NCBI RefSeq assembly: GCF_003850045.1
Contig: NZ_RQJX01000001.1
Span: 62,001-126,000, forward strand
Source: Aeromicrobium camelliae
GTDB taxonomy: Bacteria > Actinomycetota > Actinomycetes > Propionibacteriales > Nocardioidaceae
Length of the DNA: 64,000 bases
Direction of reading: 5' to 3'
The notes under the pieces are model-generated. The model saw only the letters and a program-made list of their open reading frames with translations, had not been told where the DNA came from and did not search any database. This document shows, piece by piece, positions 35,214 to 44,060 of the stretch (positions are counted from its first letter, which is position 1; each line of letters opens with the position of its first letter). The translations under genes and the position numbers were made by a program.

Positions 35214-36128
35214 ATGAGTCATGGTCACCACCACGGCAGCGGCGTCCAGCATCGAGGACGGCTGGCCATGGTGCTCCTCATCGCGCTGGTGGTCTTCGTC
35301 GTCCAGGTGGTCGTCGCGGCGCTCACCGGCAGCCTCGCGCTCTTCGCCGACGCCGGCCACGTGCTGACCGACGCGGTCGGCGTGGCGATGGCGCTCATCG
35401 CGATCACCGTCGGCCGGCGCGGGGGAGGGCCGGCCGCGCGATCCTCCTACGGCTTCCATCGCGCCGAGGTGCTCGCCGCCGGCGCGAACGGGCTCATCCT
35501 GCTCGGATTGTGCGTCGCGATCGTCATCGGTGCGGTGCGCCGGCTCTCGGCACCGGTCGAGATCGACGGCGGGCTCGTGCTCGCGGCCGGCGCCGTGGGC
35601 CTCGCGGCCAACATCGTGGCGCTGCTGTTACTGCGCGACGGAGCGAGCGAGAACCTCAACGTGCGCGGCGCCTATCTGGAGGTGCTCGGCGACGCGCTGG
35701 GCTCTGTCGCGGTCCTCGTCGCGGCCGGTGTCATCGTGCTGACCGGATGGAGCCAGGCCGACCCCGTCGCCTCTCTGGTCATCGCAGCGCTCATCGTTCC
35801 GCGCGCCGTCTCGTTGCTGCGCGAGGTGGGCGAGGTGCTCCTCGAATCGACGCCGCGCGACGTCGACCTCGCCGAGTTGCGCGAGCATCTGATGGGGGCG
35901 GAGGGCGTCGTCGACGTGCACGACCTCCACGTCTGGACCATCACGTCGGGGATGCCGGTCATGAGCGCGCACATCGTGGTCGACGACGACGTGGCCGCGA
36001 TGGGAGACGCCCAGGCCGTCCTCGGCCGTCTTCACGGCTGTCTCTCCGAGCACTTCGACGTCGAACACTCGACTCTGCAGATCGAGACGCGGGGTCATGC
36101 CGAGACCGAGGCCCACGTCCACCACTGA
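35214..36128 (+). CDS. Cation diffusion facilitator family transporter (CzcD-like)
   Basis: A 304-residue metal/proton antiporter with a His-rich N-terminus (MSHGHHHGSG), six membrane segments and a C-terminal cytoplasmic domain (about 205-304, EGVVDVHDLHVWTITSGMPV). It exports divalent metals such as zinc or cadmium. The transport site has His49 and Asp53 in helix 2 (DAGHVLTD) and Glu156 and Asp160 in helix 5 (EVLGD), where many zinc-type members have His in place of Glu156. A -10-like TAGCCT (35201-35206) lies only seven bases before the ATG, so the transcript may be leaderless. It stands alone between decayed genes and is followed by a hairpin. Confidence 0.9.
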   Translation: MSHGHHHGSGVQHRGRLAMVLLIALVVFVVQVVVAALTGSLALFADAGHVLTDAVGVAMALIAITVGRRGGGPAARSSYGFHRAEVLAAGANGLILLGLCVAIVIGAVRRLSAPVEIDGGLVLAAGAVGLAANIVALLLLRDGASENLNVRGAYLEVLGDALGSVAVLVAAGVIVLTGWSQADPVASLVIAALIVPRAVSLLREVGEVLLESTPRDVDLAELREHLMGAEGVVDVHDLHVWTITSGMPVMSAHIVVDDDVAAMGDAQAVLGRLHGCLSEHFDVEHSTLQIETRGHAETEAHVHH

Positions 36129-36136
36129 GCACGAAA

Positions 36137-36183
36137 ACGACGACGGTGGCCCAACCCCCCGAGAGTTCGGCCACCGTCGTCGT
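36137..36183. terminator. Hairpin after the cation efflux gene
   Basis: A 15-bp stem (ACGACGACGGTGGCC and its complement) with a 17-base C-rich loop, placed between the efflux gene and the converging DUF4352-like fragment. It is probably a terminator for both directions. Confidence 0.75.
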
Positions 36184-36209
36184 GTCCGCCCGGCCGGGCG
36201 GAAGTCTGG

Positions 36210-36363
36210 TCAGGCAGTCGGCAGTGCGACGGTCCAGATCTGCTCGTCGATCTGCTCGTCGCTGCCGATGACGCTCGCCGCCATCCGCTTGTACTCCAGC
36301 TGGTAGGCGTCGGAGCGGGTGTTGACCTGGAACGCGATCCAGCCCGTGGCCTGCTCGCCAGGC
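36210..36363 (-). pseudogene. C-terminal fragment of a DUF4352-like lipoprotein
   Basis: The minus strand encodes about 50 residues, GEQATGWIAFQVNTRSDAYQ then LEYKRMAASVIGSDEQIDEQ, ending at a TGA. The GExxxGWIAFxV pattern followed by a strand with LEYK is the end of DUF4352-type extracellular domains as I know them. Upstream codons beyond about 36363 no longer fit, and there is no start codon or signal peptide. It meets the histidine-kinase fragment head to head at this point, so the 5' part appears to be lost by deletion. Confidence 0.6.
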
Positions 36364-36364
36364 G

Positions 36365-36801
36365 CTGACGCCCTCCCACGGGGTCAGCCACCGGAAGGTC
36401 GCCGACGAACACCGCGACTGCGCCACGCTCGCCGAGGTCGTCCGTCGTGGTTGTCTCGGCTTCGAGGACCTGCCGATGGAGACCGTCGCCGACACTGCGG
36501 TCACGATCCGGATCGCGCCGGAGTGTGCTAAGGCCATCGCCGCGGCACTCCAGAGCCTGCTGCTCAACGTCCGCCTCCACGCTCACGCCAGTCACGTGGT
36601 GGTGCATGCGGAGGAGGACGAACGGCGTTGGACGATCACGGTGACGACGATGGTCGCGGTTTCCGGCCGGTGCCGGAGACCTTCGGCGTCGGCCTCGCTG
36701 AGGTGGTCGTCGGGGCTCTCGCGCGGCACGGGGTCGCCGTCGAGGTGGATTCGGCACCCGGTCTCGGGACCAGCGTCAGCATCACGGGGGCGACGCCATG
36801 A
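36365..36801 (+). pseudogene. Sensor histidine kinase remnant (C-terminal ATPase domain, truncated and frameshifted)
   Basis: The plus strand first encodes HRKVADEHRDCATLAEVVRR and then LLLNVRLHAHASHVVVHAEE and WTITV in one frame. The match then continues in another frame with DDGRGFRPVPETFGVGLAEV and SAPGLGTSVSI to a TGA. Together these are the N, G1 and G2 boxes of a NarL-family kinase ATPase domain. The switch needs one base at GTGACGACGATGG (36641-36653), consistent with loss of one base. The sensor and dimerisation parts are missing. The TGA overlaps the ATG of the response-regulator gene, the usual arrangement for a kinase-regulator pair. Confidence 0.7.
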
Positions 36802-37487
36802 CGGTCCGCGCTGTGGTGGTCGATGACTCGACCGTCATCAGGAACTCCCTGCTCGACCTCTTGCCCGGTATCACCTCGGTCGGGACCTTCGCCACGGTCG
36901 AGGACATGCTCGCCGCCGAGTTGCCCGACCACGACCTGGTGATCCTCGATCTCCACCTCGCCAACTCCGGACAGCCCGACGTGCGGCAGGGAGTCGCAGC
37001 GGTCCGCTCGGTGGCCCAGGCCGGACATCGCGTGTGCCTCTACACGCAGGAGGAGCGACCGTTCGTGCTGGCATCCTGCCTCATGGCAGGTGCCCGGGGC
37101 ATGGTCTCCAAGGCGTCGTCGCTCGAGGCGGCGGAAGCGGCCTTCCGTGATGTCGCTGCCGGTGAGCTGGTCGCCCCGGCTCGCGTCCTCGGGCTGCTCG
37201 ATGTGCTGACCCGACGGCGCAGCCGCAGTTTCATCGGCCCGCGCCAGCGTGAGGTGCTCGTCGGTCGCGCGCGGGGGCTCACCTACGCCCAGTTGAGCCG
37301 CAAGCTGTTCCTGTCCGAGTCCACGCTCCGCGGGTACTGGCGCGAGCTGACGACCCAGATCTGCGCCTACCTGGAGGAGACGTCCCCCGCGGACATCGAA
37401 CGTGCCCTCGGGTTGGCGCCGGGCGACCTCGTCGACCTCGACGGACCACGAGAGGTTGTCGACGGGGGAGTGACCGAACGCACGTAG
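36798..37487 (+). CDS. Response regulator, NarL/LuxR-like
   Basis: A 229-residue two-domain regulator. The receiver domain (about 1-120) has the acid pair Asp9-Asp10, phospho-acceptor Asp51 in LVILDLHLAN, Thr83 and Lys105. The C-terminal part has a helix-turn-helix of LuxR type (about 150-205, GPRQREVLVGRARGLTYAQL and LSESTLRGYWREL), somewhat divergent from the usual TxxEREVLxLxAxGxSNxEIA pattern. Its kinase gene just upstream is truncated and frameshifted, so it may now be an orphan controlled by another kinase, by small phosphodonors, or not at all. The ATG at 36798 overlaps the kinase stop. No target is evident. Confidence 0.85.
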   Translation: MTVRAVVVDDSTVIRNSLLDLLPGITSVGTFATVEDMLAAELPDHDLVILDLHLANSGQPDVRQGVAAVRSVAQAGHRVCLYTQEERPFVLASCLMAGARGMVSKASSLEAAEAAFRDVAAGELVAPARVLGLLDVLTRRRSRSFIGPRQREVLVGRARGLTYAQLSRKLFLSESTLRGYWRELTTQICAYLEETSPADIERALGLAPGDLVDLDGPREVVDGGVTERT

Positions 37488-37800
37488 GGGCCCGATTTGT
37501 GTTCGCCCCCCTCGGTCTGTCAAGATAGACAAGTTGCCTCGGCATGGTCGCGGTGACGTCTGCGCTCAGGAATCTCACGCCTGGTCCCAGTGCGGACGTC
37601 GGACCCGAGTCCATGCTTGTCCGGCGAGCCGAACCCGTCAGGGGGCGGCACCGGTCCAACCACCTAACTCGAGAAGTGTGTGACATCTGCGCGCGGAAGC
37701 GGCGCGACACGCCCGACCTCGGGGGACGGAGGGGAGCAACGGAACTCCTCCCAGCCGGGGGCGAGTGAAGCGAAGACGAACGTAAAGGACGAGCAAGAGC
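37488..37800 (+). other. Leader region upstream of the S10 operon
   Basis: A 313-base stretch without a convincing gene. A possible promoter is TTGTGT (37497-37502), an 18-base spacer and CAAGAT (37521-37526), a weak match. The following roughly 270 bases would be an untranslated leader with several short G/C-rich pairings. In some bacteria L4 controls the S10 operon through such a leader; no E. coli-like L4 target was recognised. A 74-codon frame (37544-37768) has no ribosome binding site or family match. Confidence 0.4.
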
Positions 37801-38109
37801 ATGGCGGGACAGAAAATCCGTATCCGGCTCAAGGCCTACGACCACGAGGTCATCGACTCGTCGGCGAAGAAGATCGTCGACACCGTGACCCGCACCGGCG
37901 CGAAGGTGGCCGGCCCCGTGCCGCTGCCCACGGAGAAGAACGTGTTCTGCGTGATCCGTTCGCCGCACAAGTACAAGGACAGCCGCGAGCACTTCGAGAT
38001 GCGTACCCACAAGCGGCTCATCGACATCATCGACCCGACGCCGAAGACCGTCGATTCGCTCATGCGTCTCGATCTCCCGGCCGGCGTCGACATCGAGATC
38101 AAGCTCTGA
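37801..38109 (+). CDS. rpsJ: 30S ribosomal protein S10
   Basis: A 102-residue S10 ([20 protein letters not shown]), part of the small-subunit head and also NusE in transcription antitermination. The long loop with [11 protein letters not shown] is present. ATG 37801 is preceded by AAAGGA and follows a long leader. It is the first gene of a block of at least twenty ribosomal protein genes on the same strand. Confidence 0.98.
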   Translation: MAGQKIRIRLKAYDHEVIDSSAKKIVDTVTRTGAKVAGPVPLPTEKNVFCVIRSPHKYKDSREHFEMRTHKRLIDIIDPTPKTVDSLMRLDLPAGVDIEIKL

Positions 38110-38128
38110 CGTAGGGAGAACGCACGCT

Positions 38129-38779
38129 ATGAGCAGCACTGCCACCGCACGCGGCCTCCTGGGCCGCAAGATCGGCATGACCCAGGTCTGGGATGCCGAC
38201 GGCCGCATCGTCCCCGTCACGGTGCTCAGCGCCGACACCAACGTCGTCACGCAGATCCGTACCCGCGAGACCGACGGCTACAGCGCCGTCCAGATCGGGT
38301 TCGGCGAGATCGACGGCCGCAAGGTCAACAAGCCGCTGGCCGGCCACTTCGCGAAGGCCGGCGTCACGCCGCGCCGCCACGTGGTCGAGATCCGCACCGA
38401 GGCCGTCGGCGACTACACGCTCGGCCAGGAGATCACCCCGGACATCTTCTCCGCGGGCGACAAGGTCGACGTGACCGCCACCAGCAAGGGCAAGGGCTTC
38501 GCCGGCGTCATGAAGCGTCACGGCTTCGCCGGCGTCTCGGCCTCGCACGGCGCCCACCGCAACCACCGCAAGCCGGGGTCGATCGGCGGCTGCGCCACCC
38601 CCGGTCGCGTGTTCAAGGGTCTGCGTATGGCCGGCCACATGGGCACCGACACGGTGACCACCCAGAACCTCACCGTCCACTCGGTCGACGTCGAGAAGGG
38701 AGTCGTCCTGGTCAAGGGCGCCGTCCCGGGCCCCAAGGGCGCGCTCGTCGTCATCCGCAACGCCGCGAAGGGAGCCTGA
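38129..38779 (+). CDS. rplC: 50S ribosomal protein L3
   Basis: A 216-residue L3, which binds 23S rRNA early in assembly and reaches the peptidyl transferase centre with its long loop. [12 protein letters not shown] at the start and [20 protein letters not shown] in the loop are diagnostic. The glutamine methylated in some bacteria lies outside what I can judge. It starts 19 bases after rpsJ with GTAGGGAG before the ATG. Confidence 0.97.
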   Translation: MSSTATARGLLGRKIGMTQVWDADGRIVPVTVLSADTNVVTQIRTRETDGYSAVQIGFGEIDGRKVNKPLAGHFAKAGVTPRRHVVEIRTEAVGDYTLGQEITPDIFSAGDKVDVTATSKGKGFAGVMKRHGFAGVSASHGAHRNHRKPGSIGGCATPGRVFKGLRMAGHMGTDTVTTQNLTVHSVDVEKGVVLVKGAVPGPKGALVVIRNAAKGA

Positions 38780-38781
38780 AC

Positions 38782-39726
38782 ATGGCGAAGACGCTTGACG
38801 TCGATCTTCCCGTCGACATCTTCGACGTGCAGGTGAACGTCCCTCTCATCCACCAGGTCGTCACCGCGCAGCTCGCTGCCGCCCGCCAGGGCACGCACGA
38901 CACCAAGACGCGCGGCGAGGTTGCCGGCGGCGGCAAGAAGCCGTACCGCCAGAAGGGCACCGGTCGCGCCCGCCAGGGCTCGATCCGCGCGCCGCAGTTC
39001 GCCGGCGGTGGCACGGTTCACGGCCCGACGCCGCGCAAGTACGACCAGCGCACCAACAAGAAGATGAAGGCCGCCGCCCTGCGCGGTGCGCTCTCCGATC
39101 GCGCCCGCAGCGGCCGTCTCCACGTCGTGGAGTCGCTCGTCGCCGGTGACGCGCCGTCCACCAAGGCCGCGCTCGCCGCGCTGCGCGAGCTCACCGCTCG
39201 TCCGCGCGTGCTGGTCGTCGTCGACCGTGGCGACGAGCTCACGGTCAAGAGCCTGCGCAATGCCGAGGCGATCGCCCTCATCGAGTTCGACCAGCTCAAC
39301 ACGTACGACGTGCTGCTGGCCGACGACGTGGTGTTCACCAAGGCCGCGTACGACGCGTTCGTCGCCGCCCGCTCCGCCGAGGGCGTCGCCACGCTCAAGC
39401 TGAGCGAGCTGGCCACCGAGGCTCCGGCTCCGGCCGCGCAGCCGAAGGCCGCCAAGTCCCCGGCTCCCGCCAAGGAGACGAAGACCGCGGAGGCCACCGA
39501 GGCTCCGAAGGGCGCCACCAAGACCCAGCCGTACGGCCCGGGCTCGAAGGCTCCGCTGGCGAGCGGCAACGCTCCCAAGGGCCACGAGATCAAGGGTGCC
39601 GCCGACAAGACGTACGTCGTGCCGGGTGCCGAGGGCTACGACGCCGTCACGCCCGAGGTCTGGTTCGACACCGCCGAGTCCGCCGAAGCCGCCGGGTTCA
39701 GCCCGGCTCAGGAGGAGAGCAACTGA
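38782..39726 (+). CDS. rplD: 50S ribosomal protein L4 with a long C-terminal extension
   Basis: A 314-residue protein; ordinary L4 is about 205-220. Residues 1-211 are a complete L4, including the exit-tunnel loop [20 protein letters not shown]. Residues 212-255 are an Ala/Pro/Lys-rich linker. Residues 256-308 form a compact-looking module: [16 protein letters not shown], then [16 protein letters not shown]. This pattern (GHxIKG, YxxP, PExWFxTxxxAxxAGF) recalls short C-terminal modules on other actinobacterial proteins. The extension is in frame and codon use looks the same as in the body. The stop overlaps the rplW start, so it is not a read-through artefact. L4 lines the peptide exit tunnel; the tail would lie on the ribosome surface. 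Confidence 0.95.
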   Translation: MAKTLDVDLPVDIFDVQVNVPLIHQVVTAQLAAARQGTHDTKTRGEVAGGGKKPYRQKGTGRARQGSIRAPQFAGGGTVHGPTPRKYDQRTNKKMKAAALRGALSDRARSGRLHVVESLVAGDAPSTKAALAALRELTARPRVLVVVDRGDELTVKSLRNAEAIALIEFDQLNTYDVLLADDVVFTKAAYDAFVAARSAEGVATLKLSELATEAPAPAAQPKAAKSPAPAKETKTAEATEAPKGATKTQPYGPGSKAPLASGNAPKGHEIKGAADKTYVVPGAEGYDAVTPEVWFDTAESAEAAGFSPAQEESN

Positions 39727-40028
39727 TGAGCACCCTGCACTCGCATGCGCGTGACGTCATCATCGCGCCGGTTGTGAGCGAGAAGAGCTACAACCTGCTC
39801 GACGACAACAAGTACACGTTCGTGGTTCACCCCGACGCGAACAAGACGCAGATCAAGATCGCCGTCGAGGAGATCTTCGGCGTCAAGGTCACGTCGGTGA
39901 ACACGATCAACCGCAAGGGCAAGACCCGCCGCACCCGCAACGGCATCGGCAAGCGCAAGGACGTCAAGCGCGCGATCGTCAGTGTGGCGCCCGGTCAGAG
40001 CATCGACATCTTCTCGAGCCCGAGCTGA
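39726..40028 (+). CDS. rplW: 50S ribosomal protein L23
   Basis: A 100-residue L23, at the exit of the peptide tunnel, where it is the docking site for trigger factor and the signal recognition particle. [20 protein letters not shown] and the [10 protein letters not shown] segment are typical. The ATG overlaps the rplD stop (TGATG), so it is probably translated by coupling. The trigger-factor-binding Val-Ser-Glu region is intact. Confidence 0.97.
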   Translation: MSTLHSHARDVIIAPVVSEKSYNLLDDNKYTFVVHPDANKTQIKIAVEEIFGVKVTSVNTINRKGKTRRTRNGIGKRKDVKRAIVSVAPGQSIDIFSSPS

Positions 40029-40044
40029 GACGAGGACCAAACTC

Positions 40045-40875
40045 ATGGCTATTCGCAAGTACAAGCCGACCACCCCGGGCCGTCGTGGCTCGAGCGTGGC
40101 CGACTTCGCCGAGATCACCCGCACGACGCCCGAGAAGTCGCTGCTCGAGCCGCTGCCCAAGAAGGGCGGTCGCAACAACCAGGGCCGCATCACCACCCGT
40201 CACCAGGGTGGCGGTCACAAGCGCGCCTACCGCATCATCGACTTCCGTCGTTACGACAAGGACGGCGTGCCGGCCAAGGTCGCGCACATCGAGTACGACC
40301 CCAACCGCACCGCGCGCATCGCACTGTTGCACTACGCCGACGGCGAGAAGCGCTACATCATCGCGCCGGAGGGTCTGCGTCAGGGCATGACGGTCGAGGC
40401 CGGCCCGCAGGCCGACATCAAGCCGGGCAACAACCTGCCGCTGCGCAACATCCCGGTCGGTACGGTCATCCACGCGATCGAGCTGCGTCCCGGTGGCGGA
40501 GCCAAGCTCGGCCGCTCGGCCGGCGCTCGCGTGCAGCTGGTCGCCCGTGAGGGCAACCGCGCGCAGCTGCGTCTGCCTTCGGGCGAGATGCGCTACGTCG
40601 ACGTGCGCTGCCGCGCCAGCATCGGCGAGGTGGGCAACTCCGAGCAGTCCAACATCAACTGGGGCAAGGCGGGCCGCAACCGCTGGAAGGGCAAGCGCCC
40701 GACCGTGCGCGGCGTCGTGATGAACCCGATCGACCACCCGCACGGCGGTGGCGAGGGCAAGACCTCCGGTGGCCGTCACCCGGTCTCGCCGTGGGGCAAG
40801 CCGGAGGGCCGCACGCGTAAGCGCAAGGCCAGCGACCAGATGATCGTCCGCCGACGCAAGTCCGGCAAGCGGTAA
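40045..40875 (+). CDS. rplB: 50S ribosomal protein L2
   Basis: A 276-residue L2, needed for subunit joining and peptidyl transferase function. [20 protein letters not shown] marks the start; the C-terminal [20 protein letters not shown] contains the conserved histidine near the catalytic centre. The ATG at 40045 follows a GACGAGGA stretch 16 bases after rplW; earlier in-frame codons belong to a shadow over rplW. Confidence 0.98.
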   Translation: MAIRKYKPTTPGRRGSSVADFAEITRTTPEKSLLEPLPKKGGRNNQGRITTRHQGGGHKRAYRIIDFRRYDKDGVPAKVAHIEYDPNRTARIALLHYADGEKRYIIAPEGLRQGMTVEAGPQADIKPGNNLPLRNIPVGTVIHAIELRPGGGAKLGRSAGARVQLVAREGNRAQLRLPSGEMRYVDVRCRASIGEVGNSEQSNINWGKAGRNRWKGKRPTVRGVVMNPIDHPHGGGEGKTSGGRHPVSPWGKPEGRTRKRKASDQMIVRRRKSGKR

Positions 40876-40890
40876 GGAAGGACCTGACAC

Positions 40891-41172
40891 ATGCCGCGCA
40901 GTCTCAAGAAGGGTCCGTTCGTCGACGACCACCTGGCCAAGAAGGTGGACGCGCAGAACGAGGCCGGAACCCACAACGTGATCAAGACGTGGTCGCGTCG
41001 CTCGATGATCCTGCCGTCCTTCATCGGACACACGATCGCCGTGCACGACGGCCGCAAGCACGTGCCGGTGTTCATCACCGACTCGATGGTGGGACACAAG
41101 CTGGGCGAGTTCGCCCCGACCCGCACGTTCCGTGGCCATGAGAAGGACGACCGAAAGGCGAAGAGGCGATGA
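40891..41172 (+). CDS. rpsS: 30S ribosomal protein S19
   Basis: A 93-residue S19 ([20 protein letters not shown]), in the small-subunit head next to S13, contacting the A-site finger of the large subunit. Full length with the C-terminal [19 protein letters not shown] precedes the ATG. The stop overlaps the start of rplV by four bases. Confidence 0.98.
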   Translation: MPRSLKKGPFVDDHLAKKVDAQNEAGTHNVIKTWSRRSMILPSFIGHTIAVHDGRKHVPVFITDSMVGHKLGEFAPTRTFRGHEKDDRKAKRR

Positions 41173-41594
41173 GTGCAGCTACTCGCGACAACATCAGCGC
41201 TCGCCGTGAGCGCCTGCTGGGCGACGCGCCCGGCGCGTTCGCCGTGGCCCGCTTCGTGCGCGTGACCCCGCAGAAGGCTCGCCGCGTGGCGAACCTGGTT
41301 CGCGGCGCGAACGTCGAGGACGCGCTCGCCACCTTGCGGTTCGCGCCGCAGGCCGTGGCCGAGAACTTCTACAAGCTCGTCGAGTCGGCCGTCGCGAACG
41401 CCGAGACCACCGAGGGTCTCGACCGTTCCGACCTCGTCGTGACCCAGGTCATGGTGGACGAGGGCCCGACCATGAAGCGTTGGCGTCCGCGCGCCAAGGG
41501 TGCGGCCAACCGCATCCTCAAGCGCACGAGCCACCTCACGGTCGTGGTCCAGCCGAGCGACTCCGTTACTACCACGAAGGGCGGGAACCGCTAG
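41169..41594 (+). CDS. rplV: 50S ribosomal protein L22
   Basis: A 141-residue L22. Its globular body binds several 23S rRNA domains and its long hairpin lines the peptide exit tunnel near the macrolide site ([20 protein letters not shown]). The N-terminal extension of about 20 residues before the conserved [14 protein letters not shown] is longer than in E. coli, as in other actinobacteria. It overlaps rpsS by four bases and rpsC by one. Confidence 0.97.
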   Translation: MSAATRDNISARRERLLGDAPGAFAVARFVRVTPQKARRVANLVRGANVEDALATLRFAPQAVAENFYKLVESAVANAETTEGLDRSDLVVTQVMVDEGPTMKRWRPRAKGAANRILKRTSHLTVVVQPSDSVTTTKGGNR

Positions 41595-42397
41595 TGGGAC
41601 AGAAGATCAACCCGCACGGGTTCCGACTGGGCATCTCCACGGATCACAAGAGCCGTTGGTACGCCGACAAGCTGTACTCCAGCTACGTCGGTGAGGACGT
41701 CAAGATCCGCCGGATGCTGACCAAGGGCATGGACCGTGCCGGCATCAGCAAGGTCGAGATCGAGCGCACGCGTGACCGTGTCCGCGTCGACATCCACACC
41801 GCGCGTCCGGGCATCGTCATCGGCCGCCGTGGCGCCGAGGCCGACCGCATCCGCGGCGACCTCGAGAAGCTCACGGGCAAGCAGGTCCAGCTCAACATCC
41901 TCGAGGTCAAGCAGCCCGAGATGGATGCGCAGCTGGTCGCCCAGGGCGTCGCCGAGCAGCTCAGCGGCCGTGTGCAGTTCCGCCGCGCCATGCGCAAGGC
42001 CATGCAGACGACGATGCGCGCCGGTGCCAAGGGCATCCGTATCCAGTGCTCGGGTCGCCTCGGTGGCGCCGAGATGAGCCGCTCGGAGTTCTACCGCGAG
42101 GGCCGCGTGCCCCTGCACACGCTCCGCGCGGACGTCGACTACGGCTTCTACGAGGCCAAGACGACCTTCGGCCGCATCGGCGTGAAGGTCTGGATCTACA
42201 AGGGCGAGGTCGCCGGCACCCGCGCCGAGCGTGAGGCCGAGGCGGCCAAGCGCGCGGCTGCCCCCGGCAGCCGCCGTCCGGGCCGTGGTGGCGCCAACCG
42301 CCGTCCGGCTCGTGGTGGCCAGCAGACGCCCGCCAACCAGGACGCGGCCGCGTCGGCTCCCGCCGAGGCTGCGGCTCCCCAGGGAGGGACGAACTGA
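41594..42397 (+). CDS. rpsC: 30S ribosomal protein S3
   Basis: A 267-residue S3, lining the mRNA entry channel of the small subunit. The KH domain has [16 protein letters not shown]; the C-terminal domain has [20 protein letters not shown]. The last 50 residues are a basic Arg/Gly/Ala-rich tail ([13 protein letters not shown]), common in actinobacterial S3. The start is GTG 41594 ([14 protein letters not shown]), sharing a base with the rplV stop. Its own stop overlaps the rplP start. Confidence 0.98.
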   Translation: MGQKINPHGFRLGISTDHKSRWYADKLYSSYVGEDVKIRRMLTKGMDRAGISKVEIERTRDRVRVDIHTARPGIVIGRRGAEADRIRGDLEKLTGKQVQLNILEVKQPEMDAQLVAQGVAEQLSGRVQFRRAMRKAMQTTMRAGAKGIRIQCSGRLGGAEMSRSEFYREGRVPLHTLRADVDYGFYEAKTTFGRIGVKVWIYKGEVAGTRAEREAEAAKRAAAPGSRRPGRGGANRRPARGGQQTPANQDAAASAPAEAAAPQGGTN

Positions 42398-42816
42398 TGT
42401 TGATGCCCCGCAGGGTCAAGTACCGCAAGCAGCACCACCCCAAGCGGCGTGGCATGGCCAAGGGCGGCACGGAGCTCGCGTTCGGTGAGTACGGCATCCA
42501 GGCCGTCGAGGGCCACTACGTGACCAACCGCCAGATCGAGTCGGCGCGTATCGCGATGACTCGTCACATCAAGCGTGGCGGCAAGGTGTGGATCAACATC
42601 TACCCCGACCGCCCGCTGACCAAGAAGCCCGCCGAGACCCGCATGGGTTCGGGTAAGGGCTCGCCCGAGTGGTGGGTCGCCAACGTCAAGCCCGGACGCG
42701 TCATGTTCGAGCTGTCCGGTGTGTCCGAAGAGGTCGCCCGCGAGGCGATGCGCCGCGCCATTCACAAGCTGCCGATGAAGGCTCGCTTCATCAGCCGAGA
42801 GACAGGAGACCTGTGA
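42397..42816 (+). CDS. rplP: 50S ribosomal protein L16
   Basis: A 139-residue L16 ([20 protein letters not shown]), near the A-site tRNA elbow and the binding site of evernimicin-type antibiotics. The arginine-containing loop [20 protein letters not shown] is intact. The ATG overlaps the rpsC stop (TGATG); an in-frame ATG two codons later is an alternative. The stop overlaps the rpmC ATG. Confidence 0.98.
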   Translation: MLMPRRVKYRKQHHPKRRGMAKGGTELAFGEYGIQAVEGHYVTNRQIESARIAMTRHIKRGGKVWINIYPDRPLTKKPAETRMGSGKGSPEWWVANVKPGRVMFELSGVSEEVAREAMRRAIHKLPMKARFISRETGDL

Positions 42817-43043
42817 TGTCGAAGACGACAGCCGCAGAGCTGCGCGGTCTCAGCGCCGATGACCTGTCGGCGAAGCTGAAGGAGGCGAAGGAGGAGCTGT
42901 TCAACCTGCGCTTCCAGAACGCCACCGGCCAGCTCGACAACACGGCCCGCCTCCGTACCGTGCGTCGCGAGATCGCCCGCATCTACACCGTGATCCGTGA
43001 GCGTGAGCTCGGCATCATCGAGGAAGTCGAGACGAAGGCATGA
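42816..43043 (+). CDS. rpmC: 50S ribosomal protein L29
   Basis: A 75-residue L29, a two-helix protein beside L23 at the tunnel exit, where it helps form the docking platform for nascent-chain factors. [20 protein letters not shown] is diagnostic. It starts at ATG 42816, overlapping the rplP TGA by one base, with CAGGAGAC inside rplP as ribosome binding site. It overlaps rpsQ by four bases. Confidence 0.97.
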   Translation: MSKTTAAELRGLSADDLSAKLKEAKEELFNLRFQNATGQLDNTARLRTVRREIARIYTVIRERELGIIEEVETKA

Positions 43044-43321
43044 GCGACAAGAAGGAAACGACCGTGAGCGAGCGTTCCACCCGCAAGGTCCGCGAGGGCT
43101 ACGTGGTGAGCGACAAGATGGACAAGACCGTCGTGGTCAGCATCGAGGACCGTATCAAGCACCCGCTGTACGGCAAGGTGATGCGCCGCAACATCAAGCT
43201 CAAGGCTCACGACGAGGCCAACGCTGCCGGCGTCGGCGACCGCGTCCTCCTTGCGGAGACGCGTCCGCTGTCGGCGACCAAGCGCTGGCGGGTCGTGGAG
43301 ATCCTCGAGAAGGCCAAGTAG
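43040..43321 (+). CDS. rpsQ: 30S ribosomal protein S17
   Basis: A 93-residue S17, an OB-fold protein that binds 16S rRNA early in assembly. [20 protein letters not shown] and [20 protein letters not shown] are characteristic. The first 13 residues ([13 protein letters not shown]) are a charged extension; an in-frame GTG nine codons in is a possible shorter start. An ATGA overlap joins it to rpmC. Confidence 0.97.
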   Translation: MSDKKETTVSERSTRKVREGYVVSDKMDKTVVVSIEDRIKHPLYGKVMRRNIKLKAHDEANAAGVGDRVLLAETRPLSATKRWRVVEILEKAK

Positions 43322-43331
43322 GAGACAAGCG

Positions 43332-43700
43332 ATGATTCAGCAGGAGTCGCGACTCAAGGTCGCCGACAACACCGGTGCCAAGGAGATCTTGTGCATCCGC
43401 GTGCTCGGTGGCTCGGGTCGGCGCTACGCCGGCATCGGCGACACGATCGTCGCCACGGTCAAGGACGCGATCCCCGGCGGCAACGTCAAGAAGGGCGACG
43501 TCGTCAAGGCGGTCATCGTCCGCACGGTGAAGGAGCGCCGTCGTCCGGACGGTTCCTACATCAAGTTCGACGAGAACGCCGCCGTGATCCTCAAGAACGA
43601 TGGTGACCCGCGTGGCACCCGCATCTTCGGCCCCGTGGGCCGCGAGCTGCGGGAGAAGAAGTTCATGCGCATCATCTCGCTCGCTCCGGAGGTGCTCTGA
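43332..43700 (+). CDS. rplN: 50S ribosomal protein L14
   Basis: A 122-residue L14 ([20 protein letters not shown]), at the intersubunit face, where silencing factor RsfS also binds. [20 protein letters not shown] is typical. The ATG follows rpsQ by ten bases with AGGAGACA upstream. Length and ends match the family; codons that are open further upstream lie over rpsQ. Confidence 0.98.
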   Translation: MIQQESRLKVADNTGAKEILCIRVLGGSGRRYAGIGDTIVATVKDAIPGGNVKKGDVVKAVIVRTVKERRRPDGSYIKFDENAAVILKNDGDPRGTRIFGPVGRELREKKFMRIISLAPEVL

Positions 43701-43701
43701 G

Positions 43702-44055
43702 ATGGCAAGCATTCGTAAGGGTGACCAGGTCAAGGTCATCGCTGGCAAGGACAAGGGCGTCGAGGGCAAGGTCATCGAGGTCCTGTCCGACAGCGACCGC
43801 GTGATCGTCGAGGGCGTCAACCGCGTCAAGAAGCACCGCCGCGCCACGCAGGCCGGCGCCGAGGGCGGCATCATCACCGCCGAGGCGCCGATCCACGTGT
43901 CGAACGTGATGCTCGTGGTCGACGTCGACGGCGAGAAGACCACGACGCGCGTGGGCTACCGCCGCGACAAGGTCGAGAAGACCCGTCCGGACGGGTCCAC
44001 CTATGAGGCGGAGCGCAGCGTGCGCGTCGCCACCAAGACCGGAAAGGAGATCTGA
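43702..44055 (+). CDS. rplX: 50S ribosomal protein L24
   Basis: A 117-residue L24, an assembly initiator protein with a KOW motif ([20 protein letters not shown]). The C-terminal part ([20 protein letters not shown]) is slightly longer than in E. coli, as usual in actinobacteria. The ATG begins one base after the rplN stop, so translation is likely coupled. Confidence 0.97.
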   Translation: MASIRKGDQVKVIAGKDKGVEGKVIEVLSDSDRVIVEGVNRVKKHRRATQAGAEGGIITAEAPIHVSNVMLVVDVDGEKTTTRVGYRRDKVEKTRPDGSTYEAERSVRVATKTGKEI

Positions 44056-44060
44056 GCCAT

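Noticed and set aside
37544-37768. A 74-codon frame in the S10 leader
   Set aside because: No ribosome binding site, no recognisable family, and leader-like composition; kept only as leader.
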